From Aeromonas rivuli (GTDB lineage: Bacteria; Pseudomonadota; Gammaproteobacteria; Enterobacterales; Aeromonadaceae), in the NCBI RefSeq assembly GCF_000820045.1, contig NZ_CDBJ01000015.1, positions 1 through 64,000 of the forward strand: 64,000 nt of DNA, given 5' to 3'. Position 1 is the first letter of the stretch. Every line of letters begins with the position of its first letter. Made by a program: the position numbers and the translations under genes. The notes under the pieces were generated by a model, which was given only the letters and a program-made list of their open reading frames with translations, did not search any database and was not told the DNA's origin. Of the stretch, positions 57,898 to 64,000 are shown in pieces.

Positions 57898-58581
57898 ATG
57901 ACACAGCGGATGGCACTCCTGCTCGGGCTGCTTTACGGCGGTCTGGTATGGGCGGCGCCAGTGTCGGCCCCCTTGATCACCCCTCAGACCGGCCCGTCCG
58001 TGGCCAGTGAAACAAGGGAGGGCGGCCCCATGGAGCCGCTGCTCTCCTGGTTTAGCGGGGATTTTTCCAATGCCGAGCAGGCGAGCCATGACGACCGTTT
58101 CGCCAGTGCCAAGCTGCGGCTGATGGAGATCTGGCCGGGCATGGCCGGGGTGCGCTGGGTCTACGCCGAGCAGAGCCTGAGCGAGCGGCCGGATCGTCCC
58201 TTTCGTCAGCGCATCTATCGTTTCAGCGAGGGGCCAGGCGGCCGCATCCTGATGGCCGAGCTGACCATGCCGCGCGCCACGGATTTTGCCGGTGCCTGGC
58301 ACAACCCTCCCCTGCTCGACTCTTTGGCTCCCTCCCAGCTCTCCTTGCGCGCCGGCTGCGAGATCCTGCTCAGTCGTCAACCCTCCGGCGATTACCAGGG
58401 CCACAGCAAGATAGGCAGCTGCGACACCGATTTTGGCGGCGCCCACATCCTGGTGCAGTACCTCTGGATTGGCCCGGATCGGGTGCGACTGCTCGATCGC
58501 GCCTACGACGAAGGCGGCCATCAACGCTGGGGTAGCCCGGGGGAGGGCTATCTCTACCTGCGGCTGCCCGCCGCCGGTTGA
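57898..58581 (+). CDS. CpcT/CpeT family (DUF1001) protein, exported
   Basis: From ATG 57898 the product has 227 residues; ATGs at 57874 and 57880 are alternatives. The signal peptide (MTQRMALLLGLLYGGLVWA) is cleaved before APVSA. The body resembles CpcT/CpeT chromophore lyase-like proteins: LLSWFSGDFSNAEQA, AEQSLSERPDRPFRQRIYRF, GCEILLSRQPSGDYQG and GSCDTDFGGAHILVQYLWIGPD. Phycobiliprotein attachment is impossible here, so it may bind another small hydrophobic ligand. A TATAAT lies at 57861-57866. It overlaps the MFS gene 3' end by 28 bp, convergently. Confidence 0.82.
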   Translation: MTQRMALLLGLLYGGLVWAAPVSAPLITPQTGPSVASETREGGPMEPLLSWFSGDFSNAEQASHDDRFASAKLRLMEIWPGMAGVRWVYAEQSLSERPDRPFRQRIYRFSEGPGGRILMAELTMPRATDFAGAWHNPPLLDSLAPSQLSLRAGCEILLSRQPSGDYQGHSKIGSCDTDFGGAHILVQYLWIGPDRVRLLDRAYDEGGHQRWGSPGEGYLYLRLPAAG

Positions 58582-59801
58582 GTCGGTTCGGGCAGGGCCC
58601 GGGTGCGGGCGGCCCCGGCGATGGATCGATAGAGCAGCAGGTAGCCCAGGGCACAGACCAGGCTCGCCATCAGGAAGATCTCCTGCACCGCCACCCTGTC
58701 TCCCAACAGGGCGATGATGAGCCCGGCCAGAGGCAGGCTGAGCTGATTGAGCAGCACCATCAGGCTGATCACTCTCCCCCGCTGCTGTTCCGCTATCCAG
58801 TGCAGTCGCTCGGTGCGAATAAAGACATTGAACAGACCGCACAGGCCGTAGCTGAGGCCGCATCCCAGCAGATACCAGCCAAAACTCGGGGCCGTGGCCA
58901 TGATGAGGCCTCCGGCCAGGATCAGCAGGAAGGCGAGCTGCCCTATCCAGTAGACGGCGACCCGGCGCAGCAACCAGGGCATCAGCAGGAAGGCGCTGAT
59001 GGAGATGAGCCCCATGGTGAGCTGGACGCTGGCCAGGGTCTGATCGCTCTGGCCAAACAGTCCCAGCGTCATGGGGGCGGCGGTGGCGAGCGCCAGGCCG
59101 ACGATCAGGTTGACCAGCATGGCGAGTCCGACCAGCCGCAGCAATATGGGTTGGGCCAGCAAGGCGTCGAGCCCGACCCGCAGCTCGGGCAGCAGCGCCC
59201 TGTGTTGACTCTGGGGGTTGGCGGCGGGCGCGGCACCCCGGGTCAGTCCCAATACCCCGGTGGCACTCAGGGCGAAACCCAGGGCGCATCCCCATAGCAG
59301 CTGGGTGGCGGGCAGCCAGATGAGCAGAACGGCGGCCAGGGCAGGGCCGAGCACGCTGGCCCCGTTGTTGGTGACTTGCAGCCAGCTCTGGGCCTTGGCC
59401 ATGTCGGCCGGAGGCACCAGTTGGGGCAAGGTGGTCTCGAGGGCGATGAAGGCCTGGGCATAGCAAAAGGCACACAGCGCCATCATCACCATGATGGGGG
59501 CCATACCGCTGCCGGGCCACAGGGTCATGATGAGGGCGGTGATGACGCAGGCCGCCGCCCTCAGGCCGTCGGCCAGTATGTAGACGCGCCGCCCGCCGAC
59601 CCGGTCGGCAAACACCCCGGCCAGAGGCAGGGAGATGAGGCGGGGCAGCCATTCGATGAAGAAGGCCAGCCCGGACAGGGCGACGCTGCCCGTGCTGCGA
59701 TAGACCAGCAGGGGCACGGCAAACTGGAGGATCTGATCGCCGAGCCCGGACAGCATGCGGGAACCCAGAAAGACGGAGAAGCGCATTGCTTGCATAGACA
59801 T
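58554..59801 (-). CDS. MFS transporter, last gene of the ATP-grasp cluster
   Basis: The 415-residue transporter has 12 predicted helices. The loop 2-3 motif is PLAGVFADRVGGRRVYILAD, a variant of MFS motif A. It resembles DHA-type exporters of small molecules. It starts five bases after the ATP-grasp gene upstream (TGAGGGATATG), so it is in the same operon and probably exports the cluster product. Confidence 0.87.
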   Translation of the reverse strand: MSMQAMRFSVFLGSRMLSGLGDQILQFAVPLLVYRSTGSVALSGLAFFIEWLPRLISLPLAGVFADRVGGRRVYILADGLRAAACVITALIMTLWPGSGMAPIMVMMALCAFCYAQAFIALETTLPQLVPPADMAKAQSWLQVTNNGASVLGPALAAVLLIWLPATQLLWGCALGFALSATGVLGLTRGAAPAANPQSQHRALLPELRVGLDALLAQPILLRLVGLAMLVNLIVGLALATAAPMTLGLFGQSDQTLASVQLTMGLISISAFLLMPWLLRRVAVYWIGQLAFLLILAGGLIMATAPSFGWYLLGCGLSYGLCGLFNVFIRTERLHWIAEQQRGRVISLMVLLNQLSLPLAGLIIALLGDRVAVQEIFLMASLVCALGYLLLYRSIAGAARTRALPEPTQPAAGSRR

Positions 59802-59806
59802 ATCCC

Positions 59807-61060
59807 TCAGCAGTGGACGACCGGCTGGTCGCAGGCGATCAGGGTGTCGGCCTCGATGGCCTCAGCCAGGGCATCGAGTTGGGCCAGCAGGGTCGGATAG
59901 TCGGCGTGGTGCAACACTATCTGGCCCATGAAACCGCCATTGTCGGTCACCCTGGTGCTGACCCGCTCCCCCACGGTCTTGCTGTAGCTGCCTTGGTGCA
60001 GTGGGATGCCCAGAGCCTGGGCGAGGCGCGGGATATCGGCCTGGCGGCGCAGGGTTCCGCTCTGACGGGGGCGCAACATGCGGATCCCGCTATAGCCCAA
60101 CTGGCGGGGAAGGACGGTATGGGTCTGTCCCGTGCGGGCCCAGTGCAACCAGCGCTGCCAGGGATCGAATGCCTCGAAGCTGAGGGCGGCGAGATCCCAG
60201 ATGTGCATGCCCGCCGGCCGCATGTTGCTCTCCACCGCGCTGGCCCCCTGCTCGCGCAGGAAGAGCTCGTTGTGATAGGCCCCCCACTCCTTTGCCAGCA
60301 GTTGACGCATGAAGCCCCCGGCCTGATTGAGCCAGCGGGTCTGCTCCGGGGCGAGCCGGGCCGGTACTATCTGCTGGTATTCGGCGCGGTACTCCCCCTG
60401 GGTGGTGTGTTTCTCGGTCAGCCAGCGGCAACCGGCCACATAGTCCCAGCTGAATTCCCGCGCCCCTTCGATGAGGGGCTCCATCATGATGCCGCTGGTG
60501 TGATAGGGGGCCAGCTCGGCCCAGACGGCGGCGCAGTCGGTGTGCCCATGAACCGCCATGCAGCCCCGGCTGTTGCCTTCGGCCACCGGCTTGATGAAGC
60601 CGGTGCCGCCAAACTCCTCCCGGGTGGCGACCAGGGTCTCCAGGCTGTCGATGGCCCGGGCCGTCAGGGGCAGATAGTGATCCGGGGCGGGCACCTCGGC
60701 CTCCATGGCCCGGAAACGTCGCTTGTCCAGACCAGCAAGGGCCGCCTCCAGCCGGGCACCGGGCAGCCGGTAGTGCTGGGCCAACATGGCTCCGAGCGGT
60801 ACGCCTCGATCGGAGAAGGGGAGTATGCCGACCGGTGTCATGGCCGCCTCGGCCAGGGCCTGGCACACCCGCGCCAGGGCGGGGGCCTGGCCGAGATCCG
60901 CCTGGATCACCAGATCGGCAGCCTGCCAGTCTTGCTGGCTGGCCCGTTCCACCACCAGCACCAGCTGGCAATTGAACCGGTCGTGAGCCAGCTGGCGGAG
61001 CTTGGCGACATCATAGATGCGCACATTGTTGTAACCGACAATGACGAAACAGGGGGTCAT
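59807..61060 (-). CDS. ATP-grasp ligase A of the cluster
   Basis: The 417-residue ATP-grasp protein opens with a Rossmann-like N-terminal domain (MTPCFVIVGYNNVRIYDVAK). The ATP-grasp core has GGTGFIKPVAEGNSRGC as the nucleotide-binding lysine/loop region and VESNMRPAG as the metal-binding ExNxR motif. It probably forms an amide or peptide bond via an acyl phosphate. The start overlaps the upstream gene (ATGA). It is equivalent in architecture to the other two but only distantly similar. Confidence 0.85.
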   Translation of the reverse strand: MTPCFVIVGYNNVRIYDVAKLRQLAHDRFNCQLVLVVERASQQDWQAADLVIQADLGQAPALARVCQALAEAAMTPVGILPFSDRGVPLGAMLAQHYRLPGARLEAALAGLDKRRFRAMEAEVPAPDHYLPLTARAIDSLETLVATREEFGGTGFIKPVAEGNSRGCMAVHGHTDCAAVWAELAPYHTSGIMMEPLIEGAREFSWDYVAGCRWLTEKHTTQGEYRAEYQQIVPARLAPEQTRWLNQAGGFMRQLLAKEWGAYHNELFLREQGASAVESNMRPAGMHIWDLAALSFEAFDPWQRWLHWARTGQTHTVLPRQLGYSGIRMLRPRQSGTLRRQADIPRLAQALGIPLHQGSYSKTVGERVSTRVTDNGGFMGQIVLHHADYPTLLAQLDALAEAIEADTLIACDQPVVHC

Positions 61061-62247
61061 GCTGATGCCTCCATCCGCGCAGGCGGGGTCGATATGTATT
61101 CCACGCGGGTCTGCTCCAGCAGGGCGCCGAGGGCCGGGGGCAGGGTCTCTGCCCGGCCTTGCACTATGCCGGACAAGGGAGTGGCGCCAGTGGCGTAGCT
61201 GATGCTGCCGGGACGCGCCATGTTCGGTTTCGCCTGATGCCAGCTGTGCAGCAGGGCGCCCCAGCGGCCGTGGTCGAAGTGGATGCGCTGGGCCTCGCCC
61301 CTGTGGTGGGCCGGATAGACGAACCAGCCGTAGTGGGTGTCACTCAGGGGAGCCGCCTGCTGGGTGATCTTCCCATGGAGCTGGTATTGCAGGTCGATGT
61401 GATAGAGGTTGAGCCCCGTTCTCAGGGCGAAGGTGTCGGCGACCCCGGCCCCGCCGACCCGGCAGGCGGTCTCGAGGAAATAGAGTCCACCCTGGTGGTC
61501 TTCAATGAGTTCGAAGTGAAAGCAGCCCTGGGCCTGGCCCAGGGCGGCCAGGGTCTGGCGCAGCAGTGCTTCCATCTGCGGCTGGGGGGCTATCTGAACC
61601 GAGCCCAGGGGGGCGCCCCCGGCGTAGTCGAGGCAGTTGCCCACATAGCGGCTGGTGATTGCCTGGACAAGTTCCCCCTCGCGCAAGAAGCCATCGATAT
61701 GGCAGATCTCACCCTGGATGAAGGCTTCCACGAAGTAGTCATCCGGGCGGGTAAGTTGCCCGATGGCATCGAGCAGCCTCTGCCGATCCCCCATCACTAT
61801 CCCTGTGCTGGAGGCTTCCAGTCTGGGTTTGAGCACGAAGCTGCCGGGGCTGTCCGGCAGGCGGGAAAATGTCTCAAGGGACCAGAACGCGGGCTGGGGG
61901 ATGCCCGCGGCCTCACAGCGGACCCGCATGGCCCACTTGTCGCGCAGGGGCAGTATGTCCTGCGGCCTGTCACCGGCAATGGCGAAGCGCTCGCGCAGCT
62001 CGGCTGCGGCCAGCAGCTCGTACTCGGAGCGGGCGATCAGCCGATCGGCCCGGTGCAGCAGGGGGGCACATTGCCGGGCCAGCTCCTCGGGCTCGAAGCT
62101 GGCGACGTCATGATGATGACTGCCGGGGGGAAGGTCTGCCTGGCCGCCGGGCAGGCAGAGGTAATCGACTCTGTGCTCGGCATGGTCGATGGCCTGGTCG
62201 TAGCGGATCTTGCCATAGGGCAATCGATGCAGAATGACAATGTTCAT
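61057..62247 (-). CDS. ATP-grasp ligase B of the cluster
   Basis: The 396-residue ATP-grasp protein has an N-terminal domain (MNIVILHRLPYGKIRYDQAI), LPLRDKWAMRVRCEAAGIPQP before the core, the lysine region SFVLKPRLEASSTGI, EAFIQGEICHIDGF, and the metal motif FLETACRVGGAGV. Here the usual Asn of ExNxR is Ala, as in some E-x-A-x-R subfamilies. It overlaps both neighbours by ATGA. It probably adds one building block to the cluster product. Confidence 0.85.
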   Translation of the reverse strand: MNIVILHRLPYGKIRYDQAIDHAEHRVDYLCLPGGQADLPPGSHHHDVASFEPEELARQCAPLLHRADRLIARSEYELLAAAELRERFAIAGDRPQDILPLRDKWAMRVRCEAAGIPQPAFWSLETFSRLPDSPGSFVLKPRLEASSTGIVMGDRQRLLDAIGQLTRPDDYFVEAFIQGEICHIDGFLREGELVQAITSRYVGNCLDYAGGAPLGSVQIAPQPQMEALLRQTLAALGQAQGCFHFELIEDHQGGLYFLETACRVGGAGVADTFALRTGLNLYHIDLQYQLHGKITQQAAPLSDTHYGWFVYPAHHRGEAQRIHFDHGRWGALLHSWHQAKPNMARPGSISYATGATPLSGIVQGRAETLPPALGALLEQTRVEYISTPPARMEASA

Positions 62248-63500
62248 GCTTGATACTCCACCTGGAAGTGGTGCGCCGTGCTGGCGGCGAAGTCGGGAAA
62301 TTTGTGGTGCGGCAGCGCCGAGATATCCCAGAGGGCCTGGCCGATGAAGATCTCCCGCTCTATCTCCGGCAGGCGATCACCTTCTCGCACAAACAGACGC
62401 TGATCGAGCAGAGGGGCCTCTGTGTCGCCCTGGGGTTGGATGCGTGCCAGGGTGCGGCCACTCTGACCGAAGAAGACACGAAAGAAGCTACGCCGATTCG
62501 AGGGTTGAGCTGGTTGGAGCGGTCGGGACAGCAAGCTGTCGAGCCAGAGGGAGAGCAGATCTACCCCGGCGTGATGCTGGGTGCTCTCCAGTATGTAGGC
62601 CCCGCCGATGCGCGGGTTGATCTCGACAATCTCCCACCCTTGTTGTTCGGCAAACTTGGCCTCGATATGGAACAAGCCCGTGGTGATTTCCAGGCTCGCC
62701 AGACAACGGGCCACGAAGGTCCTGCCCTGCGCCAGTTGCGCGGGCTGCACCGAGACGGGGGGGCAGACACAGGCGTTCTCCAGTACGGTAAAGCCCTCCT
62801 GGTGCATGTCGATCTTTTCATGGACGGCCAGCACCTGAGCTTCTCCTTTCACCACTATGACCTCGAAGCAATACTCGGTGCCCAGGATCAGGTCTTCGAT
62901 GATAAATTCCGGTTCCCCCTCAAAGACACCGGCATAGGCCCGATCGGCACAGGCCTGTTGCCACAGTGCGTCGAGCTGGCTCGGTTGATCCAGCTTGTCT
63001 GCCCGGAATGCGCCGAATGAGGCGAGCCCGGTTCTGGGCTTGATGAAGAAGGCGCTGGGATCGGTGATCCCTTGCCACAAGTGGTCGGTGAGCGGCTGAG
63101 CTTGCACCCGGGAGAGCCCGTCTCCGTGCAGCCAGCGTCGCATGGCCAACTTGTCCCGCAGTCGGGTTACGCTGGTCACGCCGAGATCGGTGGCACCAAG
63201 CAGGCCATTGGTCTGGGCCATGAGCTCGCGATAGCCATCCCATACCGAGATACAGGCCACCAGGGTGACTTCGCCGGGCAGCTTCGCCAAGTAAGCGGCT
63301 ATGTCCCGCATGGTCAGCGCATGGTCATCGGTGATCTCAAGCTGGCTTACCCGATCCAGCCAGGGAGGGGTGAGCGCGCGGGATGGACGGGAAGAGAGGA
63401 CATAGCAATCGAGCCCTCGGGCCGCCAGCTGCTGTTGCAGCGGTGCGACCATGGAGAGCAGTTGGTGGGACAGGATCAGGACACCTGTACGTGAATTCAT
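62244..63500 (-). CDS. ATP-grasp ligase C of the cluster
   Basis: The 418-residue ATP-grasp protein starts at ATG 63500 after AAGGAGTGACCC. Features: an N-terminal domain (GVLILSHQLLSMVAPLQQQL), RLRDKLAMRRWLHGDGL before the core, lysine region FFIKPRTGLASFGAFRADK, EPEFIIEDLILGTEYCFEVI, and the metal motif WEIVEINPRIGGAYI. This is the canonical carboxylate-amine ligase pattern. It is the first ligase of the three in transcription order. Confidence 0.86.
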   Translation of the reverse strand: MNSRTGVLILSHQLLSMVAPLQQQLAARGLDCYVLSSRPSRALTPPWLDRVSQLEITDDHALTMRDIAAYLAKLPGEVTLVACISVWDGYRELMAQTNGLLGATDLGVTSVTRLRDKLAMRRWLHGDGLSRVQAQPLTDHLWQGITDPSAFFIKPRTGLASFGAFRADKLDQPSQLDALWQQACADRAYAGVFEGEPEFIIEDLILGTEYCFEVIVVKGEAQVLAVHEKIDMHQEGFTVLENACVCPPVSVQPAQLAQGRTFVARCLASLEITTGLFHIEAKFAEQQGWEIVEINPRIGGAYILESTQHHAGVDLLSLWLDSLLSRPLQPAQPSNRRSFFRVFFGQSGRTLARIQPQGDTEAPLLDQRLFVREGDRLPEIEREIFIGQALWDISALPHHKFPDFAASTAHHFQVEYQA

Positions 63501-63513
63501 GGGTCACTCCTTG

Positions 63514-63534
63514 GGGGCCTGATGGACAGGCCCC
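63514..63534 (-). other. Hairpin between the oxygenase-like gene and ligase C
   Basis: GGGGCCTG, 5-base loop, CAGGCCCC form an 8-bp perfect stem in the 43-bp spacer, immediately before the ligase C ribosome site. No T run follows, so it may tune stability or translation rather than terminate. Confidence 0.5.
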
Positions 63535-63543
63535 GCTCCGTGC

Positions 63544-64000
63544 TTATGCGGCTTGCTCTGTGGCCTTGCCATGCTGCTCGTACAACTCCACGAAGAACAG
63601 CTTGAGCAGTTCCTGGATTTCGCTGAAGTAGCGCTTGATGTCGACGATGTCCTGCTCGCTCTCGATGAGCAGATGCAAGATGTCCCACATCTCCTGGGTG
63701 TGATCCTCCACCAGATCGGTGTTCAGGTGGGCGGCCTGACCGGCAATCTTGTCTTTGCCCAGGGAGTCGGCCATGGCGGCAATCTGCTTGGGGGTGATTT
63801 TCTGGGTGGTGTATTCGACCAGATAGCTGTAGCAAACCACGCCAAGGGGCTTCTCGTGTTCGGCCACGAAATAGAGGTAACCCGCCAGCAACCGGGTGTA
63901 GAAGCTGGGCTCGGTGCGATAGATCTCCTCCTGGGTGACGCCGATCCGTTCCGCATCCTGAATGAACAGGGTGTCGTGCAACATCTCTTCATCCTGATAG
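63544..64000 (-). CDS. Heme-oxygenase-like probable diiron enzyme, partial (5' end outside window)
   Basis: The frame stays open to the window edge (EEMLHDTLFIQDAERIG upstream of any clear start), so the gene is cut at its 5' end; about 150 C-terminal residues are visible. The helical sequence has TenA/PqqC/heme-oxygenase-like character, with SFYTRLLAGYLYFVAEHEKP and the HxxxD...H pattern in AHLNTDLVEDHTQEMWD, matching the C-terminal ligands of diiron heme-oxygenase-like oxidases. It lies 43 bp upstream of ligase C in the same direction, so it is probably the tailoring oxidase of the cluster. Confidence 0.72.
   Translation of the reverse strand, partial: YQDEEMLHDTLFIQDAERIGVTQEEIYRTEPSFYTRLLAGYLYFVAEHEKPLGVVCYSYLVEYTTQKITPKQIAAMADSLGKDKIAGQAAHLNTDLVEDHTQEMWDILHLLIESEQDIVDIKRYFSEIQELLKLFFVELYEQHGKATEQAA

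Overview
The window looks like chromosomal DNA of a GC-rich gammaproteobacterium. Conserved blocks (yihD-srkA-dsbA, ilvY/ilvC divergent, comM next to ilvLGMEDA, an SOS-type uvrD, PatZ) match the enteric/Vibrio/Aeromonas group, and gene content with base composition makes Aeromonas my best guess. The genus is an inference, not proven. No rRNA, tRNA, CRISPR array or prophage was seen.

Layout. 0-8 kb: protein acetyltransferase patZ, a 63-aa protein, ilvY divergent from ilvC, and pgi. 8-16 kb: a 62-aa membrane protein, copper exporter copA with a CueR-type promoter, cueR, a diguanylate cyclase, then yihD, ccoG, srkA and dsbA. 16-22.8 kb: an ABC importer of the phosphonate/selenate type with a double permease, the NAD salvage genes pncB and pncA with their regulator nrtR and two matching palindromes, and a DUF523 protein. 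22.7-26.2 kb: two tandem overlapping acyltransferases and comM. 26.3-33.1 kb: the branched-chain amino acid operon with leader peptide ilvL and attenuator, then ilvG, ilvM, ilvE, ilvD, a 32-codon ORF copied from the ilvD tail, and ilvA.

33-48 kb: an OmpA-type porin; a 655-bp AT-rich spacer; an unrecognised three-gene envelope module (OmpA-domain lipoprotein, multi-pass membrane protein, exported vWA-like protein); an HPP membrane protein; a TetR/SDR pair; a DUF2807 lipoprotein; a lactate permease with a DinB-like protein; and the glutathione-dependent formaldehyde genes frmA/fghA with a divergent LysR gene. 47.8-53.4 kb: a cold-shock-like/TM2 fusion protein and a BMP-type nucleoside ABC importer, one gene of which has a duplicated 5' fragment beside it. 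53.9-57.9 kb: uvrD under a LexA box, then a small mobile-looking island: three copies of a 37-bp REP-like hairpin, an AT-rich orphan gene, a REP-associated tyrosine transposase and a LysR remnant.

57.9-64 kb: a CpcT/CpeT-like protein, then on the minus strand an apparent biosynthetic operon running in from beyond the right edge: a heme-oxygenase-like (probable diiron) enzyme, three ATP-grasp ligases joined by ATGA overlaps, and an MFS transporter. This looks like a small pathway building and exporting a peptide-like metabolite, and is the strongest candidate for an undescribed system. The three-gene envelope module is the second.
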